Positions 25,201-33,303 of a stretch of 35,980 bases of DNA are shown piece by piece. The stretch's first letter is position 1, and each line of letters starts with the position of its first letter. The notes beneath the pieces were generated by a model, which did no database searches, was not told where the DNA came from, and saw only the letters and a list, made by a program, of their open reading frames with translations. Position numbers and translations under genes: made by a program. The stretch is taken from NCBI GenBank assembly GCA_021803425.1, contig JAJZLN010000029.1:1-35980 (forward strand), read 5' to 3'. This DNA is from Microcaldota archaeon (GTDB taxonomy: Archaea > Micrarchaeota > Micrarchaeia > Micrarchaeales > CABMGC01).

Positions 25201-26443
25201 TTACTTCAATGGTGATACATCAATCAATAATTTTTCTGTATCAAGTGGGTACAACATCACACAAGTCGTTGGAGTCCAGATGCCAAACGGCAACAATGGC
25301 AATGTATTATATATAACTGGCTATAATAGGCACGACTCCGAAAGATACATATCTTTCGTTTATAATTTTGGATATAAAATTCAGCCAAGTATAATTGAAT
25401 CATCTTCTGAGCTGCATGGAAATCTTGGCACAGCGCAGGGAATAGCAGCGGTTCTCAATTCAACATCAATATCCTCAGCAAGCGGCATAGGCGTCACAAT
25501 GGGATATGGTCAAACATACTTCTCACAGGAACATGAAAATTTTGGATCAGTGTCAGTTGATATCAATCCGCAAGGGTCTTCAGTATCGTCTTGGATATAC
25601 GGCAGCGTATTCTTCTCAGGCGCATCTTCATCTTCGTGGAGCGGTTATATATCGCCGCAATTATACTACACAAATAATGGGTATTCTGGCAATGTATCTT
25701 TTCAACCTATAAAATCTGGAGCATACCTTTATATGAGCAGCTTGGGTGCGTCAGGCCAGAAGAAATATCCTTATAATCTCTATATAAATTGGGAAAGGTC
25801 AAGAGCAATCCCACCAAATGGCGTAATGCCTTACGTCTCTTTCTCAAACATATTCGGTCTAAGCAGATTCATTGAAAGCGGGCTGCCACCAAACTCTATA
25901 TGGAATGTAACTTATGATAATATCATTAATTATTCAAATACAGATTCGATAGCATTTTCAACATTTCCTGGAAAATATCCTTTTTCAATACCAAATCAGA
26001 CTGTAAATGGCATAACGTATTCGCCATCTCCTGAAATAGGCTATCTTATTGCTGGAAATATTACAAACATAATTTTTTCCAAGGTAATAGCCTGCACAAT
26101 ATCATTAAATACATCTTCATTTTCATTTACTGGCATTTATCCTAACACCAGCTTGAACACAGACTTTGCCATAAAAGACACCAATGATGGGGAATTCAAG
26201 GCCCTCATATTATTATATGGAGCAAATTGGTTGGGGTCTATGCAATTTGGAGTAAGCAATACATCATGGTCGAGCTCAATAAATACCCCATTTATAAATT
26301 CAAACAAGCTAAGCGCAAGCCTGACTTCAACAAATCTGTATGCATACCCTAACGGCACAAACGTATATTTCGGAATAAATATACCTGGCGGAATTCCAAA
26401 AGGAAACTATACACAAAACATATACATCGAAAATAGCTGTTAG
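22238..26443 (+). CDS. Large secreted adhesin-like surface protein
   Basis: 1401 residues with a signal peptide ('YTILVALAFAHIFFLAHASA') and many N-x-S/T sequons. Domains in order: about 195-308, a PGF-pre-PGF-like domain ('YNFSVSKQWISNLNLSPYQISLYKYENGKW'); about 495-575, an InlB-like repeat ('NGATYPSGSTIQV...FVNWTT'); about 578-652, the first 'TEFTESGLPSGSRWDVIYDN' repeat, a module common in archaeal secreted proteins; about 655-855, two Ig/PKD-like domains; about 858-965, a DUF2341-like domain; about 975-1205, a beta-rich region of lectin-like composition; about 1212-1290, a second 'ESGLP' repeat; and about 1290-1401, the Cys-bounded module shared with the 20394 gene, ending 'YTQNIYIENSC'. 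There is no C-terminal anchor helix or sorting motif, so it is secreted or held by a partner. Likely an adhesin or envelope protein. Confidence 0.82.
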   Translation: MKYTILVALAFAHIFFLAHASAMNNTTISNATSASATNSLPKNQSLTNNINTTSQNMPYQLTFPAEISSEASQTLHSKASSILSNRISSRKRNAALPNILEVTESISNFTSINKLPVNLQNIFNGTNKIYTENVLIAYAALNSSFQAQNSYNNTNFTYVNIYSSLYGNNATSFASYLPPFIRSPAFSSPNSSVRSIYVKLNKGEGDAVTKIIFHGNTTEYGFNKPIYLSFNISSQINDSNIISAEYNFSVSKQWISNLNLSPYQISLYKYENGKWEQMPTLLTGSNGTYFTYVGISNSFSTYIVSFNQNASVGDLNPESVTLHLGYKLYFCEAGANYTFSTSGSPFSWIQDVGSPSGSPPSGENASIGHQSSNVCSAYTTNSTFPGLAVAGIGVNQTNYILFKNSSSSSSSSNLKYEVAKNNSFVLIMTASGYYGLTGVSIPKGCNVDEFVNNTDTFESAYIATCQGQQEGTYYVNDSLSFLGSSTLAAYVFLPYTLTLDDNIPTGEIETNGATYPSGSTIQVIGTNSVYAIAPANFVFVNWTTSNPVNLSLSNYTSNPAILTVNGNGTLTANFKVQTEFTESGLPSGSRWDVIYDNIFLSSTSPTIKFFTNPGNYTFSIPVQNIAGAAYEPSPSSGYLVSGNSTQINFTPLVANIFVPSNSVVDVGQYETLVANASGGVLPYIYNISISNSTFPSIIINSFVSPKTVLSLFSATFQTTISNLDNSPDSANVVVSDAFPAKAYSQYRRFYVYPALAAPRITSPTLPITLDMGQSLSISASAPSGGTGNFQYIWSVVNGTYCPGFIQQSNTLSFIYSPTSPTSLCEFEITAKDIGTSTPVYVTSNPTSKISVDIYPETTPKGVKFYVPINITNSQPAPTPQQFQQFIQLNLLNYSEYASYNGNTANFEFFYANGTIIPSWIESNSSNIVSIWLKLLTSIPADSKTTIYLGFYNKSSNILSNSGLFGIGEAPQLSLQYGKYDDGQSVFLSYFNGDTSINNFSVSSGYNITQVVGVQMPNGNNGNVLYITGYNRHDSERYISFVYNFGYKIQPSIIESSSELHGNLGTAQGIAAVLNSTSISSASGIGVTMGYGQTYFSQEHENFGSVSVDINPQGSSVSSWIYGSVFFSGASSSSWSGYISPQLYYTNNGYSGNVSFQPIKSGAYLYMSSLGASGQKKYPYNLYINWERSRAIPPNGVMPYVSFSNIFGLSRFIESGLPPNSIWNVTYDNIINYSNTDSIAFSTFPGKYPFSIPNQTVNGITYSPSPEIGYLIAGNITNIIFSKVIACTISLNTSSFSFTGIYPNTSLNTDFAIKDTNDGEFKALILLYGANWLGSMQFGVSNTSWSSSINTPFINSNKLSASLTSTNLYAYPNGTNVYFGINIPGGIPKGNYTQNIYIENSC

Positions 26444-26573
26444 ACTCCGTAAATATCCAATTATTTTGTGCATATCGCAAAAAATAATTTTTAGAAGCAA
26501 ACGGCCGAAATTCAAAAAGTTATAGATTACCTTATTATGCTTTGAGCACAAAATTAGATTAAGTGTGAAAAAC

Positions 26574-26621
26574 ATGGCAAAAAAAATGAAACATAAAAAA
26601 GGTAAGAAGGGAAAAAAGTAG
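26574..26621 (+). CDS. Possible 15-residue lysine-rich micro-protein
   Basis: The frame ATG to TAG encodes a peptide of the type 'MAKKMKHKKGKKGKK'. GTGA lies five bases before the ATG and could be a ribosome binding site. The composition could equally come from an A-rich spacer, and its resemblance to the basic tail of the 21486 gene may be chance. It lies just upstream of a strong hairpin, which would suit a short transcript. I list it as possible only. Confidence 0.25.
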   Translation: MAKKMKHKKGKKGKK

Positions 26622-26636
26622 TCTGAAAACTACGAT

Positions 26637-26695
26637 GCATATGCAAGAAGTGTTGTTGCGTTTTTTATGCAACAACAAGTGCTGCTTGCATATGC
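26637..26695 (+). other. Strong two-part hairpin, possible terminator or small RNA
   Basis: The arms gcatatgcaag (26637-26647) and cttgcatatgc (26685-26695) pair perfectly over 11 bases. Inside, tgttgttgc and gcaacaaca pair over 9 bases around a 9-base loop with a T6 run; an asymmetric internal loop separates the two stems. This is far beyond chance for a 60-base stretch. It lies after the adhesin gene and before the DUF1059 gene, in a spacer of about 400 bases that otherwise holds only the possible micro-ORF and promoter-like sequence. It could end the surface-locus transcript, be a structured small RNA, or be a small mobile palindrome. Confidence 0.6.
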
Positions 26696-26843
26696 AAATG
26701 CTTAAGTAAAGGCACTAAAATTCTGTTTTTCTTTTTGAATGCGGTTTAAAGTGTTCTATTTATTTTCTTGAAGACGCCATGCATGTTGCTTAGGAAGCCG
26801 CACATTATATATGCTTTCATAAAGATAAATAATAGGTGTAAAA

Positions 26844-27020
26844 ATGGCCAAAAAATTCGCATGCAAAGACATAGGTATGTCCTGTGGTTTCAAGGCAAAG
26901 GCGGAGTCCGAAGAAGAGCTTATGGGCAAGATAGCCGCTCACGCAAAGTCTGCCCACAATATGGCAACTATAGACCAAGCAACATTGTCAAAGGTAAAGT
27001 CGGCGATAAAGGAAGCCTAA
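26844..27020 (+). CDS. DUF1059 small protein
   Basis: A 58-residue protein absent from the ORF track because it is below 60 residues. It matches DUF1059: 'KKFACKDIGMSCGFKAKAESEEELMGKIAAHAKSAH' with the conserved Cys7, Cys14, His33 and His38, a spacing that suggests zinc binding. GGTG lies 6 bases before the ATG and a TATA-like attatata about 35 bases upstream. The family is widespread in archaea and bacteria with no known function. The ORF track's 26768-27049 frame is a shadow of this gene. Confidence 0.85.
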   Translation: MAKKFACKDIGMSCGFKAKAESEEELMGKIAAHAKSAHNMATIDQATLSKVKSAIKEA

Positions 27021-27072
27021 GGCTCCATATGAAACTGTGCGGGTTATAAATTCCAGATATCCTATCTTAAAT

Positions 27073-27147
27073 CGGGCATGACGGGATTTGAACCCGCAAC
27101 CCCCTGGTCCGAAGCCAGGTGCGCTATCCAAATTACGCCACATGCCC
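27073..27147 (-). tRNA. tRNA-Arg (anticodon TCG)
   Basis: The minus strand folds into a full cloverleaf: acceptor GGGCATG/CATGCCC, D stem GCGT/GCGC, anticodon stem CCTGG/CCAGG with loop CTTCGGA (anticodon TCG), variable loop GGGTT, and T stem GCGGG/CCCGT around TTCAAAT. The discriminator is G, the 3' CCA is not encoded, and there is no intron. It reads CGA and possibly other CGN arginine codons. Confidence 0.95.
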
Positions 27148-27170
27148 ATAAGCAGTATTCTTAACGTTGC

Positions 27171-27180
27171 AATATAAAAA
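27171..27180 (-). promoter_or_regulatory. TATA box of tRNA-Arg
   Basis: Minus-strand tttttatatt lies 24-33 bases upstream of the first tRNA base, the standard archaeal position for a stable-RNA promoter. Confidence 0.6.
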
Positions 27181-27276
27181 CCCACTTTTATTTCGTCATT
27201 TGCGCGCGTCTTCCGTCCCCAAAATATTCATGGAAAGCATTATAAATATTCTATGCGACTATAAAATAGTGATTTT

Positions 27277-27702
27277 ATGATAACTAGCATAGACGTCAAT
27301 AAGATAGAGGCCAACAGGGATACCAAGGAGTCAATATCCAATATGAAATTCAATATAAATTTCGATGACGTCAAGGTAAAGGAGGACAATGTAAATGTCG
27401 CATTCACGTTTGTTGCAGTTTATGAAGGCGTCCCAATGAAAGGGGAGGCCAAGGAAGTTGGAAAACTCACAATAGTTGGCAATGTTGCATCTAAGGAGAC
27501 AAAGAAGGAAGCGGATGAGATTGAGAAAGCGTGGAAGGAGAAGAAGACACTTCCGCTGCAATACGCAGAGGATATAATAAATATACTTAATTTCGAATGC
27601 GGCGCAAGAGGAACTCTTGTTGCCTATTCGATAGGCTTTGTAGCCCCGCTCCCTCTCTCAAGGGCAAAGCTGTCAGAAGGGGCGCAGGGACGGGCAACAT
27701 AG
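27277..27702 (+). CDS. Conserved archaeal protein, possibly SecB-like fold
   Basis: A 141-residue soluble protein. The order of elements is 'SIDVNKIEANRDTKES', then three to four amphipathic strands ('NINFDDVKV', 'NVAFTFVAVYEG', 'GKLTIVGNV'), then a helix with 'EIEKAWKEKKTLPLQYAEDIINILNFECGARGTLVAYSIGFVAPLPL'. The pattern of four strands followed by a long helix and a terminal 'xxPLPL' resembles archaeal SecB-like proteins such as M. jannaschii MJ0357. I make this link from memory of the pattern, so it is tentative. SecB-like proteins hold other proteins unfolded for export. It precedes polB by 38 bases and may share its transcript. Confidence 0.5.
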   Translation: MITSIDVNKIEANRDTKESISNMKFNINFDDVKVKEDNVNVAFTFVAVYEGVPMKGEAKEVGKLTIVGNVASKETKKEADEIEKAWKEKKTLPLQYAEDIINILNFECGARGTLVAYSIGFVAPLPLSRAKLSEGAQGRAT

Positions 27703-27740
27703 CAAAAAGCCAAAACACCTAATCTTAAGCGGGAAGATTC

Positions 27741-30155
27741 ATGGAAAGCATAGAGTTAGACGGCGTAATAGTTGATATAGACTACATAAATATCGATGGA
27801 AATAGTACCATACGCATAATGTTGAAGTCGAACAGCTCAACTTACAAGCTTATTGATCCGGATTTCCATCCATATTTTTACCTTGTTCCGTTCGACAGCA
27901 GCATAGATCCTGATTCAATAGGCAACATGGATATAAGGAGCAATGGCGAACGCATTTTGATAAGGTCCGTAAGGTGGTTTGAAACAAGCCTTAGGGGAAG
28001 GAAGACAAAGGCATTAAAGATAGAAACCAGCAGCACGCGCGCAATCCCGGATCTCAGCGAGAAGCTTGTGGAGTTCGGCGACAGGTACGAATACGACATC
28101 CTTTTCTGGAAGAGATATCTGATAGACAAGAACATATCGCCTCTTAGCGGAGTACATGTATCCGCGATGAAGGATAAGGAAGATCTTATAATAAAGGATA
28201 TCAAAAAATCGGAATCAGCCAGCCAGGAAACCCTGACCCATCTTTCATTCGATATAGAAACCTATAACCCCACAATAGCTCCGCGCCCGGAAAAAGACCC
28301 CTGCATAATGATAAGCTACGCCACAAACGGCAGGGAAGGCGTACTTACCACCAAGGAAATAGACCGCAGCTTCGTAACCCTATACAAGGATGAAAGATCA
28401 ATGATAGAAGGGTTCATGGAAATAATAAAAGATATAGATCCAGACATAATAGACGGATACAATTCATCAAATTTCGACATACCTTACCTCATGGCAAGAT
28501 CAAAAAAGCTGGGACTGCACTTCGACATAACGAGATACGGGGAGGAGCCCAGGGAGGAGAACCATGGCCTGATAAAAGCAATCAAGATTCCGGGAAGGAT
28601 TAACCTTGACGTATACAATGTAACGAGGTTTGTTTCCATAGTCGGCGCCAGCGAGAAGCTGTTAAAGATAAACCGCTTTACCCTCGGCGACGTGTATGCC
28701 GCGATAACCGGCGATACAAAGAGGACCGTTGAAAAGAAAAACATATGGCAGATGTGGGACGGCAAGAAGGAAGACCTTGAAAACCTCGCAGATTACTCGC
28801 TCAGCGACTCAAAGGCGCTTGCGGAGCTTTACAAGTTCTTCATACCTCTTGAAGTAGAGGTATCAAGGGTGACCGGTACCACGCTTGCTGAAGCTGCAGT
28901 ATCCACCACCGGGCAGCTTGTGGAGTATTTCCTGATGAAATACGCATCAATAAACAAGGAACTGATACAGAACAAGCCTTCAGAAGCCGAGATAAAGGCG
29001 CGCACCGACAATCCCATAGAGGGCGCATATGTAATGACTCCGGAAGCCGGAATATACGATAACATAGTGGTGTTTGACTTCAGGGGCCTCTATCCGTCAA
29101 TAATAATAGCAAACAACATAGATCCGTCGTCAGTATGCACGGACTGCACCGAATATTACCAATCCCCTACGGGCACAAGGTTCAGGAAGGGGCCGCAAGG
29201 CATAATACCGAAAGCGCTAGAGCTGCTCATAGCAGAGAGGTCAGAGGTCAAGAAGGCATACAAGAAGGATCCTGACAACAAGTTCCTTGCGGCAAGATCC
29301 CAGGCGCTGAAGATAATCGCAAACTCATTTTACGGATATCTGGGGTACGCGCGCTCAAGGTGGTATTCAAGGGACTGCGCCGCAAGCGTCACTGCATATG
29401 GCAGGGCGGCTGTTCAGCAGACCATGGAGAAAGCCGAGAATTCGGGATTCAAGGTGCTTTATGCCGATACAGATTCAAATTTTCTTTTAATGGGAAAGAA
29501 ATCAAAGGACGATTCGCTGAAGTTCCTTAATGAAGTTAACAAGGAGCTTCCTGGCGCAATGGAGCTTGAGCTTGAAGACTTCTACGTGCGTGGGGTCTTT
29601 GTCGGCAAAAAAGGGAAAACGGGGTCAGGCGCGAAGAAGAAGTACGCCCTGCTTTCAGAATCTGGAAGGATAAAGATAAAAGGATTCGAGCTTGTAAGGA
29701 GGGACTGGTCAAACATTGCAAGGGAGACGCAGAAGAGAGTGCTCGAGGCCATCCTCAAGGAGGGAAGCAAGGAGAAGGCTATAGAGATAGTGAAGGAAGT
29801 CGTGAAGAACCTGAAGGACGGAAAAGTCGAGATGAAGGATCTTGTGATATACACCCAGCTGAGGAAGGCGATTGATAGATATGACAACACCTCCCCCGAG
29901 CTTGCAGCTGCAAAGAAAGCGATAGCCCAGAACGTGAAGAGCAGGGAAGAGATAGAGGGCGCCACCATCGGTTATATAATAACAAAGGAAGGAAATTCAA
30001 TATCTGAGAAAGCAGAGATAGACGAAACTGCCAAGACCTATGACCCTGACTACTACATCAACCACCAGGTGCTTCCAGCCACTCTTAAGATACTCAAGGA
30101 GCTTGGGTTCAGTGAGGAGGAACTGAAAGGCAGCGGATCCCAGAGGAGACTATGA
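27741..30155 (+). CDS. polB: Family B DNA polymerase with 3'-5' exonuclease
   Basis: A replicative-type archaeal DNA polymerase, 804 residues. Exonuclease motifs: Exo I 'FDIETYNP' (about 169), Exo II 'YNSSNFDIPYL' (about 240), Exo III 'YSLSDSKAL' (about 352). Polymerase motifs: A 'DFRGLYPSII' (about 446), B 'KIIANSFYGYLGYARSRWY' (about 520) and C 'YADTDSNF' (about 575), where the usual Gly before DTDS is Ala. All catalytic aspartates are present, so it should be active for both synthesis and proofreading. Length is typical for archaeal PolB. Its stop overlaps the map start (ATGATGG), so the two are translationally coupled. Confidence 0.95.
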   Translation: MESIELDGVIVDIDYINIDGNSTIRIMLKSNSSTYKLIDPDFHPYFYLVPFDSSIDPDSIGNMDIRSNGERILIRSVRWFETSLRGRKTKALKIETSSTRAIPDLSEKLVEFGDRYEYDILFWKRYLIDKNISPLSGVHVSAMKDKEDLIIKDIKKSESASQETLTHLSFDIETYNPTIAPRPEKDPCIMISYATNGREGVLTTKEIDRSFVTLYKDERSMIEGFMEIIKDIDPDIIDGYNSSNFDIPYLMARSKKLGLHFDITRYGEEPREENHGLIKAIKIPGRINLDVYNVTRFVSIVGASEKLLKINRFTLGDVYAAITGDTKRTVEKKNIWQMWDGKKEDLENLADYSLSDSKALAELYKFFIPLEVEVSRVTGTTLAEAAVSTTGQLVEYFLMKYASINKELIQNKPSEAEIKARTDNPIEGAYVMTPEAGIYDNIVVFDFRGLYPSIIIANNIDPSSVCTDCTEYYQSPTGTRFRKGPQGIIPKALELLIAERSEVKKAYKKDPDNKFLAARSQALKIIANSFYGYLGYARSRWYSRDCAASVTAYGRAAVQQTMEKAENSGFKVLYADTDSNFLLMGKKSKDDSLKFLNEVNKELPGAMELELEDFYVRGVFVGKKGKTGSGAKKKYALLSESGRIKIKGFELVRRDWSNIARETQKRVLEAILKEGSKEKAIEIVKEVVKNLKDGKVEMKDLVIYTQLRKAIDRYDNTSPELAAAKKAIAQNVKSREEIEGATIGYIITKEGNSISEKAEIDETAKTYDPDYYINHQVLPATLKILKELGFSEEELKGSGSQRRL

Positions 30156-31057
30156 TGGAAGAATACGATTATGATATAAACGAATTGAAGGCTGCAGGAA
30201 AGGTGTCTGCACTTGCAATGGGGCATGCGCGCACTCTTGCAAAGCCTGGAGCGAAGCTTGAAGATGTGGCGCAAGGCATTGAAAAATTCATCAAGGACAG
30301 CGGGTGCGATATGGCATTCCCTGTAAATCTCTCAACAGACTCCGAAGCCGCCCATTATACTCCCGAACACGGCGATGCAAGAGTAATAGGGGAAAATGAC
30401 GTGATAAAGGTGGACCTTGGCGCAAGGAGGAATACAAACCTTACGGACTGCGCATTCACGCTGTCATTAAACAACAAATATTCAAAGCTTGTCGAGGCGA
30501 GCGAAGAGGCTCTTGAAAACGCGCTGAGCATGGTAAAGTCCGGAAGGTCCGTCTGCGATATAGGCGGAGAGATAGAGAAGACTGCAAGAAAGCATGGATT
30601 CAATCCTATAAAGAACCTCGGCGGCCATGGAATATCTGAAGAGGACCTGCATGCAGGAAAATTCATACCAAACTTCAATAATGGTGATTCAACCCAACTA
30701 AAGGAGGGAGAGCTGATAGCAATAGAGCCGTTCGTGACAACGGGCGTAGGCCAGGTAACAGACGGGAGCACGACGCAGATATATCAGATAATCTCCACCA
30801 GGATGCCAAGATCACAGGAAGCAAGGCAGGTTCTTGAATTCTGCACTGGCAATTATTCAACCTATCCTTTTGCGCTGAGATGGCTCATATCTGGAATGAA
30901 GATCAGCGAATTCATGATAAGAAAGTCTATCTCAGAGCTTATTACAATAGGCGATATAGAGGCATTCCCGGTGCTTGTTGAGAAGAGCAAAGGCCTCGTA
31001 GCGCAGTCCGAGAAGACAGTGATCGTTGGGTCGGAAGGGTGCACGGTAATAACGTAA
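30152..31057 (+). CDS. map: Methionine aminopeptidase, type 2
   Basis: Removes the initiator methionine from new proteins. The 301-residue protein has the pita-bread fold and the five metal ligands: two Asp in 'VDLGARRNTNLTDCAF', His in 'NLGGHGIS', Glu in 'IAIEPFVTTG', and the last Glu in 'AQSEKTVIVG', where most family members read AQFEHT. The helical insertion before the last ligand ('FCTGNYSTYPFALRWLIS') is the type 2 mark, standard for archaea. It overlaps polB by four bases. Confidence 0.93.
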   Translation: MMEEYDYDINELKAAGKVSALAMGHARTLAKPGAKLEDVAQGIEKFIKDSGCDMAFPVNLSTDSEAAHYTPEHGDARVIGENDVIKVDLGARRNTNLTDCAFTLSLNNKYSKLVEASEEALENALSMVKSGRSVCDIGGEIEKTARKHGFNPIKNLGGHGISEEDLHAGKFIPNFNNGDSTQLKEGELIAIEPFVTTGVGQVTDGSTTQIYQIISTRMPRSQEARQVLEFCTGNYSTYPFALRWLISGMKISEFMIRKSISELITIGDIEAFPVLVEKSKGLVAQSEKTVIVGSEGCTVIT

Positions 31058-31220
31058 AAGTGGCAAGTAAAAGAAAACAAAGAAACGGAAGCAAAGCTGA
31101 GACAAGTTCGGAACGGCTGTTTCCAGTTCGCTCCTCTTCGCTCAAGGAAAGAATGTAGGATCCAATACTGAAATGTTTCATTTCAACAAATATCCGTCAA
31201 ACTTTGTAAATTTTCAGCAG

Positions 31221-31230
31221 ATTTAAATAC
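31221..31230 (+). promoter_or_regulatory. TATA box of the MoxR/vWA operon
   Basis: atttaaatac lies 21-30 bases upstream of the ATG at 31251, so transcription should begin at or next to the start codon (leaderless). The 190-base gap after map shows no other signal, so this is where the last operon of the window starts. Confidence 0.6.
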
Positions 31231-31250
31231 CAAAAAAGTACTAAATATGT

Positions 31251-32612
31251 ATGATGATCATGGCCAATAATGCAGGTAGTCTCGGGGAAAAAGCAAAGCA
31301 ACTGAATGCGCTAGAGGATCAAGTGCGGGCGCAGACTGAAGGATTTTTCTACAGCACGCCATTTATTTCTCTTGAAGTGCAGACGCCATCCGGAATAAAG
31401 GACTTGTCCTTGGATTTCAGGGACATGATGCTGATTTCTGCAATGTCCGAGGGAAATGTCCTTGTAAGCGGCAGAACAGGAGGAGGAAAGACCTCAGTAG
31501 CAAGGGCGATTCAGCGCGGCATCTTTGGAGAATCATGCGCATTTTTCCAGATGGATGCAAAATTCGATGAAAACAGGTTCAGGGATATCGCCTTCGGCAC
31601 CATCAAGGAGGGAGGGAACCTCAGCGACGCAAGCACTCCTGGAAAGGCGCTTACTGCCCCGGCACTCATAATAGATGAATACAACAGGGCTCCGCCAGTC
31701 GTAACAAACATCATACAAGGCTGGCTTACCAACGGCTCAGTAACATTGGACGGGGAGAGGACCATATTTCCTGGAGTCGTTATTCCCGGGAGTGGCCATT
31801 ACCAATGGAAAGTTGCCACTGTAAACGAGGGGATTCAGTATATCGGCACTTCTGGGATAGACAAGGCAAGCAGAAACAGATTTGCAATAGAGATGCCTTT
31901 CGACATGTTTCCCCCTACGGATGTAGACAGGAGAAATCTCATCGCGCATGGAAAATTCAAGGAAGATAGCGTTCCAGAGAGTGTGACCGACATGAGCAGT
32001 GCCATGTTCAAACTGATAAGGACCACAAAGGAAGTACCCGTCGACCCTCTTGTCACGGAATTTCTGCTATACGTCCAAAAGGGAGACCTCTGCTATAATT
32101 CGCCTACTGGCACAAAGCTCGGGTTCGATGAATTTACATTGGAGATATGCAAGGGCTGCCATGCAGCCGCTCAGAACAAGGAGATATGTGGAATGACATT
32201 CGCCCCTCCTGAAAAGTCCATTCCAGAAGTGCTTTCCCTTGCAAGGGCGTTTGCAATATACAGGAATTACAGGATTCCAGAATCCGAGCTTACAGTATCG
32301 CTTAGTGACATGTCTGCAGTAATGCCGTTTGTAATGTTCCATAAAATAGATATTGCTGATGGATGGGCGCAGAAATACGGTGGAGGAAGCACATGGTATG
32401 CAACGCAGATGGTTATAAAAGAGATGCAGAGCGCATGGATTCAAGGCACAAGAGCCCTTGCCCCTGTAATAGAGGCAGAGTATGGGGAAAAACAGCTATC
32501 TCCCAGCATGCAGGCTTCAAAAGAAGAAGTGCTTCTTTCAAATCCCAAAGTGGGTCAGGTAAGCGATATGATTCAGCTCTACAGGAAAAGACCAGAGAGA
32601 CTGCATACATAA
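31251..32612 (+). CDS. MoxR-type AAA+ ATPase
   Basis: A 453-residue cytoplasmic AAA+ protein. Walker A is 'VSGRTGGGKTSVAR' (about 71-84), Walker B is 'ALIIDEYNRAPP' (about 137-148), sensor 1 is 'KVATVNE' (about 175), and the arginine finger is near 'ASRNRFAIEMPFDMFPP' (about 200). MoxR AAA+ proteins act as chaperones or remodelling motors, usually partnered with a von Willebrand A-domain protein encoded beside them; such a protein is two genes downstream here. The 150-residue C-terminal part is helical ('LSLARAFAIYRNYRIPESELTVSLSDMSAVMPFV'), matching the AAA lid region. The first two ATGs (31251, 31254) are both possible starts. Confidence 0.85.
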   Translation: MMIMANNAGSLGEKAKQLNALEDQVRAQTEGFFYSTPFISLEVQTPSGIKDLSLDFRDMMLISAMSEGNVLVSGRTGGGKTSVARAIQRGIFGESCAFFQMDAKFDENRFRDIAFGTIKEGGNLSDASTPGKALTAPALIIDEYNRAPPVVTNIIQGWLTNGSVTLDGERTIFPGVVIPGSGHYQWKVATVNEGIQYIGTSGIDKASRNRFAIEMPFDMFPPTDVDRRNLIAHGKFKEDSVPESVTDMSSAMFKLIRTTKEVPVDPLVTEFLLYVQKGDLCYNSPTGTKLGFDEFTLEICKGCHAAAQNKEICGMTFAPPEKSIPEVLSLARAFAIYRNYRIPESELTVSLSDMSAVMPFVMFHKIDIADGWAQKYGGGSTWYATQMVIKEMQSAWIQGTRALAPVIEAEYGEKQLSPSMQASKEEVLLSNPKVGQVSDMIQLYRKRPERLHT

Positions 32613-32636
32613 AGCCCGGATTTCAGATGTGATTCC

Positions 32637-33299
32637 ATGAACAAACAAACAAAGCCGAATCAAATGCCAAAGGAAACCTGGGAGACAGTGAAGCGCGGCT
32701 TAGACATAAAGATAAATACCAAACAAATTGAGAGGGACGCAAAAGCCGCGCAGAGAGTCGCTGCACGAAAAGAAGAAACACAAATCAGACTGCCAATGAT
32801 AATCGAACAAAACATAGATTATCAAGGAACAAAGGACATTGCAAAAAAGCACAACGGAGCCCTAATCAAGCTCGAAAGACTGGTACAGCTACTCAACGAT
32901 CCTGATTTCGTTAAGTCCATAGAAGACACAAAGTCATACAAAAGAGATAGATATACATTTTTTTGGATTGACACAGTAGGTACCAATCTAAATGGCTACT
33001 ACAGAATGAATCCGCAAGGAAAGACATTAGACGAGATGTTCACATTCATATCAAGATTATTTGATAGTGAGGTCAAAAAAGTCCCAAGCAATGAAATACT
33101 CTATTTCAAAAAAACAGATCTGCCTCTGGCTGTGGAAGTCTTTAGCAAGGTCAGTTTTTTGCATGCACGACTGGAAGTAAGTGGTGATGGCTTTTGGCCT
33201 TACTCTACTGCTCCGCTTGTGGTTGTTGAGCAAGCCTCAGCCAAGCCAGTCACTGTATGGCAGCGGATCAGCAAACCCTTTCGACACCTTAAAAAATGA
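32637..33299 (+). CDS. Unknown protein, copy 1 of a duplicated pair
   Basis: 220 residues with no signal peptide or membrane segment. The N-terminal quarter is basic and helical ('VERDAKAAQRVAARKEE'-like), the middle reads 'IAKKHNGALIKLERL' and 'FWIDTVGTNLNGYYRMNPQGKTLDEMFTFIS', and the tail 'APLVVVEQASAKPV' ends in a basic stretch. GTGAT lies three bases before the ATG. It sits between the MoxR ATPase and the vWA protein, four bases before the latter. A second copy follows the vWA gene. The two are near-identical in several blocks but differ strongly at about residues 145-190. No known family recognised. Position suggests a substrate, adaptor or effector of the MoxR-vWA pair. Confidence 0.75.
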   Translation: MNKQTKPNQMPKETWETVKRGLDIKINTKQIERDAKAAQRVAARKEETQIRLPMIIEQNIDYQGTKDIAKKHNGALIKLERLVQLLNDPDFVKSIEDTKSYKRDRYTFFWIDTVGTNLNGYYRMNPQGKTLDEMFTFISRLFDSEVKKVPSNEILYFKKTDLPLAVEVFSKVSFLHARLEVSGDGFWPYSTAPLVVVEQASAKPVTVWQRISKPFRHLKK

Positions 33300-33303
33300 T
33301 TAA

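Noticed and set aside
26768-27049. 93-codon plus-strand ORF
   Set aside because: It is a different frame over the DUF1059 gene, which has clear family motifs and a ribosome binding site.
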